Source: Anaerolineales bacterium UBA1429 (GTDB lineage: Bacteria > Chloroflexota > Anaerolineae > UBA1429). Taken from it: a stretch of 45,152 nucleotides of DNA. The notes below the pieces were generated by a model, which saw only the letters and a program-made list of their open reading frames with translations, made no database searches and was not told where the DNA came from. Positions 30,164-37,858 of this stretch are shown piece after piece. The first letter of the stretch is position 1, and every line of letters begins with the position of its first letter. The stretch lies in the NCBI GenBank assembly GCA_002329325.1, contig DCTX01000094.1, forward strand, positions 714-45,865. Direction: 5' to 3'. The translations under genes and the position numbers were made by a program.

Positions 30164-30173
30164 CTGTACAGAA
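30147..30173. promoter_or_regulatory. Palindromic TGTACA operator-like repeats
   Basis: The stretch contains the palindrome TCTGTACAGA (30163-30172) and, upstream, TGTACATAACGTACA (arms TGTAC/GTACA). The spacing and position over the -10 elements fit an autoregulatory operator of a Phd/YefM-type antitoxin. Confidence 0.45.
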
Positions 30174-30197
30174 TGTGCATCCTCTGAGGGGGCCACG

Positions 30198-30500
30198 ATG
30201 GACAAGCAGGTGGGCGTCACCGAGATCCGCAAGCAGTTCGCCACGATCCTGAACGAGGTCGAATATCGCGGCGACAACTATGTCATCCTGCGGCATGGAG
30301 AGCCGGTGGCCGCCCTGGTGCCCATGCACATCTACCGTCAGTGGCAACAGGAACGCCAAGAGCTGTTCGACCTGCTACGCCAGGCGCAAGAGCGCAACCC
30401 TGACGCTGATGCCGACCAGGCCCTCGTCGACGTGCTGCAAGCGCAAGACGCCGCGAGCGTGGCCACCTTGGTCGAGCCGCAAGGAGATATCTCGCCCGCG
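30198..30500 (+). pseudogene. Phd/YefM-type antitoxin without a stop codon
   Basis: The N-terminal part (KQVGVTEIRKQFATILNEVE) and the following YVILRHGEPVAALVPMHIY are unmistakable Phd/YefM antitoxin features, about 85 residues. The recognisable protein ends near residue 95. The frame then continues without a stop through a strong hairpin (30526-30561) and on into antisense of the convergent glycosyltransferase. I give 30500 as the approximate end of the recognisable part. No toxin gene (RelE, Doc or PIN type) is present downstream, so this is an orphan. Either the last bases are frameshifted or the mRNA ends without a stop codon. The ATG lies behind GAGGGGGCC. Confidence 0.6.
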
Positions 30501-30525
30501 CCCCATGCCCCCCCTCATTGCAGAC

Positions 30526-30561
30526 AGGCGCGGGGCGATGTGTGTACATCGCCCCGCGCTT
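30526..30561. terminator. Hairpin between antitoxin and glycosyltransferase
   Basis: GCGCGGGGCGATGT (30528-30541) and ACATCGCCCCGCGC (30546-30559) are perfect 14-bp arms with a 4-nt loop. No U-tract on either strand. It lies between two convergent genes and could serve both. Confidence 0.55.
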
Positions 30562-30593
30562 GCGAGTCTGGCCTGTATCGCCGACCTCTCCCC

Positions 30594-31760
30594 TCACAGC
30601 ACCCGTTGCAGCACCCCCGAAACCTCGCGGGCGACCCGGGTCACATCAAAGTGGATCTCGGCGCGGGCGCGCCCCGCCCGCCCCCATTGGGCGCGCCGGG
30701 CCGGATCGCGCAGCAGTTCCGCCACCGCCGCGGCCAGCTCCGTTTCGTCGCCCGAGGGCACCAGCCTGCCTGTCTCCCCATTTACCACGATCTCTGGCAG
30801 CGAGCCGTGCTCAAAGCCTACCACCGCCTTGCCCATGGCCATGGCCTCCAGGTTGACCAGGCCCAGGGCCTCGGGATCTCCTGTCTGCACAAAGAGGTCC
30901 ATCGCCGCCAGGGCCTGCGCCGGATCGGCCAGTTGCCCCGTGAACGTCACGCGCTGGGCAATGCCCAGCTCCTCCGCCAGCTCGCGCAGGCCCTCGGCAT
31001 AGCGATCCTCGCCAAAGATGGCGCCGCCCACCACCAGGCCCCAGGCGTCGGGCGCCGTCTCCAGGACCCGCGCCAGCACCCGCAGGAAGCGATCCTGCCC
31101 TTTGATGGGGTTGAGCCTTCCGACGATGCCCAGCACCAGTGCATCATCCGGCATGCGGCGCTCCCGCCGAAACGCAAGCCCATCGGCCTCCGGATCGAAC
31201 CGTCCGACCGGGATGCCATTGTGGATGACGGTCATCTTGCGGCCGCACGGCTGCTGTTGCGCCGTCATGCGCGAATTGGCGATCACGTGGGCGGCCAGGG
31301 CGCAATAGGGCATCTTGCAGAGGCGCTCCGCCCAGGGGTATCGAGGCGGCAATTCCCCCAGCCACAGGTCGTTGCGGTACCAGACAAAGGGCGCGCCCGT
31401 CAGGAGCGCGGCGGGCGCGGCATAGATCACGGCCCGCACCGAAAAGGGCACCAGGATATCTGCACCCACGCGGCGCACCGTGCGGGCCAGCGACCTGGCG
31501 CCATGGACGAGGTCCAGGGGCGCGCGCCACGAGCAGCGCAGGCGAGGCAAGGGCGTTACGTGCACCGGGACGCCCAGGGCGGCCGCCCGGTCTGCCAGGG
31601 GGCCGCCGGCGCAGGCCAGGTGGGGCTCCCACAAGGCGCGATCCAGATGCTCCAGCAGCAAGAGCAGGCTGAGTTCGCCCCCACCCAGGGCGGCAGCGTG
31701 ATCCACAAACAGGACGCGTTTGCGAGCATTTGGGGCCGCGGCGTTCGCGGGTGCGTTCAT
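30594..31760 (-). CDS. Glycosyltransferase, GT4-like
   Basis: This is a retaining GT-B glycosyltransferase that moves sugar from a nucleotide donor to an acceptor such as a lipid or polysaccharide. The N-terminal half has the LFVDHAAALGGGELSLLLLLEHL loop typical of GT4 proteins. The C-terminal half has VLGIVGRLNPIKGQDRFL and the EX7E-type motif in PEALGLVNLEAMAMGK. The N-terminal TLPRLR segment and the HNGIPVGRF segment fit as well. I chose the ATG of MNAPANAAAPN (31760); GGAGGAG lies about 11 bases upstream. The upstream extension crosses a hairpin. It is a monocistronic unit, so its acceptor cannot be inferred. Confidence 0.88.
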   Translation of the reverse strand: MNAPANAAAPNARKRVLFVDHAAALGGGELSLLLLLEHLDRALWEPHLACAGGPLADRAAALGVPVHVTPLPRLRCSWRAPLDLVHGARSLARTVRRVGADILVPFSVRAVIYAAPAALLTGAPFVWYRNDLWLGELPPRYPWAERLCKMPYCALAAHVIANSRMTAQQQPCGRKMTVIHNGIPVGRFDPEADGLAFRRERRMPDDALVLGIVGRLNPIKGQDRFLRVLARVLETAPDAWGLVVGGAIFGEDRYAEGLRELAEELGIAQRVTFTGQLADPAQALAAMDLFVQTGDPEALGLVNLEAMAMGKAVVGFEHGSLPEIVVNGETGRLVPSGDETELAAAVAELLRDPARRAQWGRAGRARAEIHFDVTRVAREVSGVLQRVL

Positions 31761-31826
31761 CGGGCGTGGCTCCTCCGGATGCGGTGCGCAAGCCGTTGTC
31801 GACCGCCAAGGTGACCTGGCGAAACA

Positions 31827-31870
31827 GAGCCAACGCGGGGTGCCACATGTGTGCCACCCTGCGTTGGCTC
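31827..31870 (-). terminator. Hairpin after the ThDP-enzyme gene
   Basis: GAGCCAACGC (31827-31836) pairs perfectly with GCGTTGGCTC (31861-31870). The interior adds GGGTG/CACCC pairing. It lies 25 bases beyond the stop of the leftward ThDP enzyme. No U-tract. Confidence 0.5.
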
Positions 31871-31894
31871 GATCATTCGGCGCGTGATTCGCCC

Positions 31895-33550
31895 TCAGCC
31901 CGTCACCCAGCCGCCGAACACCGGGTATTGGCTGCAGATGATCTCTAGATAGGCCGGGCGGTTGCGCGCATTCTCGGCCAGGGCGCGCTCCAACGCCGGA
32001 ACGATCTGATCCGGATCGGTCACGTCCTCGGCATAGTAGCCCAGCGCCCGCACCGCTTCGGACATGTCGGCCATGTCGTGCTCGCACACCTCGCAGGTGT
32101 ACGGGTCATGGCCGGGCCCCCAGAAGCCGGGGCCATAGCCGGCAAAGCCGCCGTTGTTGATGTGGATGGTGGTCACGCCCACATGCTCGCGCACCAGGGC
32201 CTCGAGATTGCCCAGCATATAGCCCACCCCGGCGTCTCCGGTGACGTTGATCACCTGGCGCTCCGGGTAGGCGAGCTTGGCCGCCATGGCCCCCGCCAGC
32301 CCGAACCCCAGGGTAGACACATTGCCCCAGCCCAGGAACCCGCGCGGGATGCGCACGGGCCACACGGTGCTGAGCTGATCGCGGGTGCTGCCCGAATCGT
32401 GGGTGATGAAGCAATTGTCCAGATCCAGCACCTTCTGCATGTCGCCATAGACCCGGTAGGGGTTGATGGGCGTTTCATCCGAGGCCATCAGCGGCACATA
32501 CTTGGCCAGCATGGCCTCTTTCTGGGCGCGGATCTCTTCCACCAGGGCGGGCTTGGCCGGGACGCCGCCCCCCGTGCGCTGCTGCAGCTCCTCGATCAGG
32601 GCGTTCAGGGTGAGGCCCGCATCGCCGATGACGGCGTAGCCGGTGGGGTAGACCCGGTTCACATCCATGGGATCCAGGGTGCAGTGCACGATGGTCTTGT
32701 GGGCCGCATCGGGGATCGTCTGGCGGAAATGCCCGCTGGCCAGGCTGGTGCCCACGGCCAGCACCAGGTCGCACCCCCGCAAAAAGTGGGCCGCCAGCTC
32801 GCCCCGCACCCCCACCGAGAGGGGGTGATCCATGGGAAAGACGCTCATGCCCTTGAGGGTGCTCAGCACGGGGACCTGGGCCAGCTCGGCCAGGCGCCGC
32901 AACGCCTCCACGCCATCGCCATAGAGCACCCCCTCGCCCGCATAGAGCAGAGGGCGCTCGGCGGCCAGCAGCGCCTGGATTGCGGCCTGCACATCGGCGG
33001 GATCGGGCGCCACGCGCCAACCCTTGACCGGCTCATAGGGGCAGCTCGCCTCATCCAGCTCGCCCAGGGCGCGGGGGATGGTCACCAACACGGGGCCAGG
33101 GCGCCCCGAACGCAGCATGGTGAAGGCGCGTCGCATCACCTCGGGCACCCGCTCGGGGCGATCGATCTCGCCGACCCACTTGGTGACACTGCCCAGGGCC
33201 TCGGCGATCTCGTAGCGGCCCCGACCGCCGGCTCCCACGGGCACGCCGTCGGAGAGGAGCAAGAGCGGCGATGAGTCCTCATAGGCCTGGGCCAGCGCGC
33301 CGTAGGCCATCTGGAGCCCGGCCGGGTTCAGCCCGCCCATGACGGTGCAGACCCCGATCTTGTTCCCGTTGGTGACTCGTGAATACGCGTCCGCCACGGC
33401 CACGGCATAGCGCTCATCGCGCATCATGATCATGGGGACGCCTTCTTGGCCCAGGGCATTGTTCACGCAGCAGACGGGAAAGGTCGTGACCCACTCCACG
33501 CCTTCTTGCTTGAGAATCCTTGCCAAAGCATTGGCTGCCTGTATCGCCAT
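31895..33550 (-). CDS. Thiamine-diphosphate-dependent enzyme, acetolactate synthase-like
   Basis: This is a cytoplasmic ThDP enzyme of the AHAS/pyruvate-decarboxylase superfamily with three domains. The Pyr domain is residues 1-170, with the conserved glutamate in MRDERYAVAVADAYSRV. The central domain is about 180-330. The PP domain has the ThDP/Mg motif in GDAGVGYMLGNLEAL followed by INNGG. The 551-aa length is normal. The ATG at 33550 follows GGAGG with 6-base spacing. It is the last gene of a leftward sugar-acid operon, and its reaction (decarboxylation or ligation of a 2-oxo acid) is not readable from the motifs. Branched-chain synthesis is unlikely because no small subunit or ilvC gene is adjacent. 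Confidence 0.85.
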   Translation of the reverse strand: MAIQAANALARILKQEGVEWVTTFPVCCVNNALGQEGVPMIMMRDERYAVAVADAYSRVTNGNKIGVCTVMGGLNPAGLQMAYGALAQAYEDSSPLLLLSDGVPVGAGGRGRYEIAEALGSVTKWVGEIDRPERVPEVMRRAFTMLRSGRPGPVLVTIPRALGELDEASCPYEPVKGWRVAPDPADVQAAIQALLAAERPLLYAGEGVLYGDGVEALRRLAELAQVPVLSTLKGMSVFPMDHPLSVGVRGELAAHFLRGCDLVLAVGTSLASGHFRQTIPDAAHKTIVHCTLDPMDVNRVYPTGYAVIGDAGLTLNALIEELQQRTGGGVPAKPALVEEIRAQKEAMLAKYVPLMASDETPINPYRVYGDMQKVLDLDNCFITHDSGSTRDQLSTVWPVRIPRGFLGWGNVSTLGFGLAGAMAAKLAYPERQVINVTGDAGVGYMLGNLEALVREHVGVTTIHINNGGFAGYGPGFWGPGHDPYTCEVCEHDMADMSEAVRALGYYAEDVTDPDQIVPALERALAENARNRPAYLEIICSQYPVFGGWVTG

Positions 33551-33580
33551 ACGAGCCTCCTCTCGTGGCCGAGTGCCAAA

Positions 33581-33617
33581 TGCCGCGCCCCGCCCGGCCA
33601 CGGGGCGAGGCGCGGCA
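33581..33617 (-). terminator. Hairpin between enolase-like and ThDP genes
   Basis: TGCCGCGCC (33581-33589) and GGCGCGGCA (33609-33617) are perfect 9-bp arms, with GCCC/GGGC pairing inside. It lies 11 bases past the enolase-like stop and 31 bases before the ThDP-enzyme start, so it may tune read-through in the operon. Confidence 0.5.
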
Positions 33618-33627
33618 GTGTGTCTCT

Positions 33628-34890
33628 CTACTGGCGCCAGCCCTTGTAGGCGCCCTTGCCCTGCCAGAGGGCCGAGCCGCCCAACTCCTCTTCGATGGCC
33701 AGCAGGCGGTTGCGGTCGCCGCCCCGGATCTGGCCGGTGTTGAGCCCCACAGCAAAGTCGCCGATGCTGTCGGTATCACCGCGGCTGCCGCAGGGATGCA
33801 CGTTATAGCCGTTGCGCAGGGCCAGGCGGCAGGCGTCCAGGGCCTCAGTGACCGTCCCGACCTGGGTGATCTTGAGCACCATGGAGTTTGCGGCGCCCAG
33901 CTCGATGGCCTGCCGCAGGCGCTCCGGATTGGTGGTGAACAGGTCGTCACCCACGATCTCGATGCCCAGCTCGCGGGTGGCCAGGGCATGGCCTTCCAGA
34001 TCCTCTTCGTGGAGAGGATCCTCCAGCGAGACGATGGGGAAGGTCTCGACCCAATCCTTGAGCAGGGCGATCACGTCGTCGCGGGTCTTCTCGCCGGCCG
34101 AGAACAGGCCCACGTAGCGATCGATATCCCTCACATAGTAGGTATCGGCGGCGCAGTCAAAGTAAATGCCCATCTTGCCTTCGTGGCCGGTGTTCACGAT
34201 GGCCTCGGTCATGATCTCTAGCAGCTCGCGATCGTGCTGGATCACCCCTGCCAGGGCGATGCCCCGGAAGGCCGGCGCGAACTTGTCCGGGTAGCGCTCA
34301 CGAAGCATCTTGACCGTAGCCTCGGTGCACTCCCACGACCAGTAGATCGCCTCGGAGTAGCTGCCGGCGCCCCAGGCGGCGAATTCGTAGCTGGGCTTGA
34401 GCCAGCGGCTGCTGCCCGGATCGCGATAGCGCCCGCCGGTGCCGATGCCGACGATGGGGATGGGCATGGTGCGAGCGTCGGGTCCGCCGATGTAGCGATA
34501 CAGGGGCAGGCCACAACTCTGGGCCGCCGCCTTGATCACCGCCAGCGATACGCCGACGATGGCGTTGGCGCCCAGGCGCCGCTTGTCGGGGGTGCCATCC
34601 AGAGCGATCATGGCCAGATCAATGCCCGCCTGATCGGTGACATCCATGCCCACGATGGCCGGGGCGATCTCGGTATTGACGGCCGCTGCCGCCTTGCGGG
34701 CGCCCAGGCCACGATAGCGGGAACCGCCGTCCAGCAGGAACTTGGCCTCATACGTGCCAGTGGAAACGCCGGAATCGGGGGTTGCCTTGCCACAGGCGCC
34801 GCTCTCGGTCTCGACGGTAACTTCGAGAGAAACCAAGCCGCGAGTGGCCAAAATCTCTCGCGCAGAAACGCGTGTGATGCGATCTCCCAT
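33628..34890 (-). CDS. Enolase-superfamily protein, divergent enolase
   Basis: Most of the fold is enolase-like: DSGVSTGTYEA (39-49), GANAIVGVSLA (108-118), SLEDPLHEEDLEG, VGDDLFTTNPERL, VLKITQVGTVTEA, and NTGQIRGGDRNRLLAIEEEL. The metal acids in SLEDP and GDD, and the catalytic lysine in VLKIT, are present. The normal NGGSHAGN loop is replaced by GIGTGGRYRDPG (148-159), and the usual SHRSGETED loop by HPCGSRGDTDS. Residues that position 2-phosphoglycerate are therefore missing or moved. At 420 aa it is a little short. It lies 31 bases after a glycerate 2-kinase, whose product would suit enolase. The loop changes suggest a different acid substrate, so call it enolase-like. Confidence 0.85.
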   Translation of the reverse strand: MGDRITRVSAREILATRGLVSLEVTVETESGACGKATPDSGVSTGTYEAKFLLDGGSRYRGLGARKAAAAVNTEIAPAIVGMDVTDQAGIDLAMIALDGTPDKRRLGANAIVGVSLAVIKAAAQSCGLPLYRYIGGPDARTMPIPIVGIGTGGRYRDPGSSRWLKPSYEFAAWGAGSYSEAIYWSWECTEATVKMLRERYPDKFAPAFRGIALAGVIQHDRELLEIMTEAIVNTGHEGKMGIYFDCAADTYYVRDIDRYVGLFSAGEKTRDDVIALLKDWVETFPIVSLEDPLHEEDLEGHALATRELGIEIVGDDLFTTNPERLRQAIELGAANSMVLKITQVGTVTEALDACRLALRNGYNVHPCGSRGDTDSIGDFAVGLNTGQIRGGDRNRLLAIEEELGGSALWQGKGAYKGWRQ

Positions 34891-34921
34891 TGTGTGTCAT
34901 GCTCCCTTGTGTATATTCGAC

Positions 34922-36367
34922 TCAGAGAACCAGAGTCACCCGCAGGTCACCCAAGCAGGTGCCGGTGTTACCGGTATGGATTGCGCTGTCCAGGTCCATC
35001 AGCGGCATGGTGGCGTTGTGATTGGCCAGCTCGGCGTTGATGTCCACGCCCCGCTGCGCGGCCTCTTCCAGCGTGTAGCCATCCACCAGGCCGCCGGCCA
35101 TGCAGATGTACTCCCCGCCCACCAGTTGGGTGCCGGGGCCATCGGTGCCGTCGGAATCCATGGCCGCCACCACGATGCGCTTGCTGGCCAGGCGCCCGCT
35201 TCCCAAGAGCGCCGCCGAGGTGAGGGCGAACTCTTGATTGCGGCCGCCCACGCCCGTCGCATCGCCCACGGGCACCTCCAGGTGACCGCCGGTGATCAGC
35301 GCCACGGGGGGCGTAAAGGGCCGGCCGTACCTCTCGCACTCGATGGCGATCTGGACCAGCACATTGGCCGCCTCGCCCGAGATGGCCGTCAGGTGCGAGC
35401 TCAAGATGGCGCCCGAGATGCCCAGCTCCTCGGCCTTGGCCCTGGCCCCATCCACCATCTGGTAGAGGTCGATGGGCTGCCAGAAGCTCATGCGCATCTC
35501 CTCGAACTCGGAGAGGGCGGGCACATCGTAAGCAGGGTCCATGCGCTCAAACACATCGCGCATGGAGGTTGGCAGTTCGTCGTACCAGGGCTGCGCCTTG
35601 AAGGTGGGCACGTCGTCGGCCATGCGGTTCAGGCCCGGCGGCCAGGAGGGCGGAAAGGACGAGTTCTTGGGCAACTGCCCGTGCCACCGGCTAAAGAGCC
35701 CCACCTGCATCACCAGGTTGATGCTGCGAGCCGGATGGATCATCTTCATGATCCGGCCCCGGCTCACCTGGGAAAAGTAGCTCATGGGCCGGATGATGAT
35801 GCCCTGGCTGCCGTACTTGATGGCCAGGCGATAGAGGGCCCGCAGGTCGTCCAGCGTCACCCCGGCGGCGGGCAGGGGCGAGAGGGACGATGCGCCATCC
35901 GAGAACACGGTGAACACGAGATCGCGCGGTGTGACGCGCTGGGCGATCTCGACCAGGCGCCGCGTGCCCTCCACCGATCCCTCGTCCGGCACAGGGTGGG
36001 CCCCCTCGGTCACGACGATACGCTCCAAGTTGGCAGGCTCGCCGCGCTTGATGGTGATGGCGCCGGCCGTCAGCCGGTCGCCCAGGATGTCCTCCAGCGC
36101 CCGGGCCTGGCACTGGACGGCCTTGCCCGCGCCGATGACATAGATGTTCTCGATCTCATCCAGGTCCACGACCTCATCGCCATAGCCGGAGACGTCCATG
36201 TGAGGCTGGCCGCCCACCAGCAGGCGGTTGCCCTCGATGCGGATCAGTTTGCGGGTGTTGGCGTAGGGATCGCCAGCGGCCAGGCCGGCCTCCAGGATGT
36301 CCAGCGCCAGCGCCCGCCCCTCGCGATGCCCGTGCGAGACCAACGCCTCGCGATTCTTGAATAGCAT
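34922..36367 (-). CDS. DUF4147 (GckA-type) glycerate 2-kinase-like protein
   Basis: This family phosphorylates D-glycerate to 2-phosphoglycerate. Residues include VIGAGKAVQ (nucleotide or substrate loop), VVTEGAHPVPDEGS and GGRNQEFAL with DSDGTDGPG. The usual SGGGSAL loop is replaced by FSDGASSLSPL, and the C-terminal TGTNVNDLxV is TGNTGTCLGDLRV. These changes are uncommon for the family, so another hydroxy acid could be the substrate. The 481-aa length is slightly longer than average. Its ATG follows GAGGAG. It is followed after 31 bases by the enolase-like gene and preceded after 115 bases by a mandelate-racemase-family gene. Confidence 0.82.
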   Translation of the reverse strand: MLFKNREALVSHGHREGRALALDILEAGLAAGDPYANTRKLIRIEGNRLLVGGQPHMDVSGYGDEVVDLDEIENIYVIGAGKAVQCQARALEDILGDRLTAGAITIKRGEPANLERIVVTEGAHPVPDEGSVEGTRRLVEIAQRVTPRDLVFTVFSDGASSLSPLPAAGVTLDDLRALYRLAIKYGSQGIIIRPMSYFSQVSRGRIMKMIHPARSINLVMQVGLFSRWHGQLPKNSSFPPSWPPGLNRMADDVPTFKAQPWYDELPTSMRDVFERMDPAYDVPALSEFEEMRMSFWQPIDLYQMVDGARAKAEELGISGAILSSHLTAISGEAANVLVQIAIECERYGRPFTPPVALITGGHLEVPVGDATGVGGRNQEFALTSAALLGSGRLASKRIVVAAMDSDGTDGPGTQLVGGEYICMAGGLVDGYTLEEAAQRGVDINAELANHNATMPLMDLDSAIHTGNTGTCLGDLRVTLVL

Positions 36368-36482
36368 CTTGCTCCTCTGACAGATAGACTCTCGATCCTC
36401 TCGGAATTCTGCGCTCCACCGAGCGCCCTATCCCGTCGCCAATGGGGGTGGCCCAATGCGACCACCCACCTTCGCGCCCCCC

Positions 36483-37811
36483 TTACTCACCGATGACGGG
36501 GCCTGGGGGCCGGTAGAAGCCCAGCTTGGGCGTGTCCCAATAATCCGTGGGCTGGAACATCTCGCCCGGATAGCGCAGGTTGGCCTTGATCCCCTCATAG
36601 TTCAGGTCCACCCCCAGGCCCGGCCCGTCGGGGATGGCGGCATAGCCCTCCTGGATCAACGGCTCGTCCAGGCCAGTGACCAGGTCCTTCCAGAAGGCCA
36701 GGTCCAGGGCGTGATTCTCCAGCGCCACCAGGCTGGGGATGGCCGCCGCGCAGTGCAGGTTGGCCATAAAGGCGATGGGCGAGCCCGCAAAGTGCAGCGA
36801 TGTAGGCAGGCCATGCTGCTCGCCATAGTCGGCGATGCGCTTGGTCTCCAGCATGCCCCCCGATGTCAGCAGGTCAGGATGGAGGATGTCCACCGCGCGG
36901 GTCTCGATCATCTCACGAAAGCCTTCCCACAGGTAGAGCTCCTCGCCGGCGGCGGTGGGCACGTTGACAGCCCGGGTCACCAGCCGGTGCCCCTCGATAT
37001 CCCACCAGGGCATGGGGTCCTCGATCCAGGCCAGGCCATAGGGCTCCAGGGCGTTGGCCAGGCGGATCACTTCCTTGGCGCTGAGATAGCCGTGGCCAAA
37101 GTGATCGATGCAGAGCGAGGTCTCCCAGCCCACGGCCTCGCGCACCGCCGCCACGATCTCGACCATGCGGGCGATGCCCGCATCGGAGAGCTTGCTGCCC
37201 ACGCCGGCGCCGGGGGCCTGGGCGCGGCGCGCCATGGGGTACTCGTGCTCCGTCGGCGCGCCGATCAGGGCGCCGGGCACATCGCTGAGCACGTTGGGGC
37301 CGATATCAAACTTGATGAACGTGAGCCCCATGGCTTTGCGCTGCAGCACCCGCTCCACATAGGCTTCCGGGGTGGGATCGTGGGGCGTGGGGGTATCGGC
37401 ATAGATGCGCACCCTGTCTCGATACTTGCCGCCCAGGAACTGGTAACAGGGCACGTTATACACCTTGCCCACCAGGTCCCACAGGGCCAGCTCGATGCCC
37501 GAGACGCCGCCGCCCTGGCGGCCCGGGCCGCCCAGCGGCTTGATGGCGCGCAGGAGCATGTCCACGTTGCAGGGGTTCTGCCCCAGCAAAAAGCTCTTGA
37601 ACTGCAGGGCGTTCTCCTTGTGTCCGGCATCCCGCACCTCGCCGATGCCGTACACACCCTGATTCGTGTCGATGCGGATGATGGGGTAATCATAGTTGGA
37701 TGCCACCACCGCGATCCGCATGTCGGTGATCTTTAGGTCGCTCGGGCGCGACCAGGTAGAGATCACATCCTCGATGCGTCCCCTGCGCAGTTCGGTACGC
37801 TGATCCGGCAT
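36483..37811 (-). CDS. Mandelate racemase/muconate-lactonizing enzyme superfamily dehydratase
   Basis: An acid-sugar dehydratase-like member of the enolase superfamily. The N-terminal capping domain (about 25-125) is followed by a TIM barrel with FIKFDIG (the KxK-type site), SLCIDHFGHG and AWIEDPMP (metal ligands), PTAAGEELY, and SLHFAGSP (the catalytic His region). At 442 aa it is complete. Family members of this shape abstract a proton alpha to a carboxylate and eliminate water from sugar acids such as galactonate, arabinonate or fuconate. The ATG at 37811 follows GGGGGC. It lies 47 bases downstream of an ADP-ribosylglycohydrolase-like gene and upstream of the kinase. Confidence 0.87.
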   Translation of the reverse strand: MPDQRTELRRGRIEDVISTWSRPSDLKITDMRIAVVASNYDYPIIRIDTNQGVYGIGEVRDAGHKENALQFKSFLLGQNPCNVDMLLRAIKPLGGPGRQGGGVSGIELALWDLVGKVYNVPCYQFLGGKYRDRVRIYADTPTPHDPTPEAYVERVLQRKAMGLTFIKFDIGPNVLSDVPGALIGAPTEHEYPMARRAQAPGAGVGSKLSDAGIARMVEIVAAVREAVGWETSLCIDHFGHGYLSAKEVIRLANALEPYGLAWIEDPMPWWDIEGHRLVTRAVNVPTAAGEELYLWEGFREMIETRAVDILHPDLLTSGGMLETKRIADYGEQHGLPTSLHFAGSPIAFMANLHCAAAIPSLVALENHALDLAFWKDLVTGLDEPLIQEGYAAIPDGPGLGVDLNYEGIKANLRYPGEMFQPTDYWDTPKLGFYRPPGPVIGE

Positions 37812-37858
37812 CGCTCTTGCCCCCTGTGTGCATGCTGGCGACGGGTGCGCCCCTCGCC

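Noticed and set aside
30198..31814. Reading the antitoxin frame through as a 538-residue protein.
   Set aside because: Only the first 95 residues look like a protein family. The rest is antisense of the glycosyltransferase.
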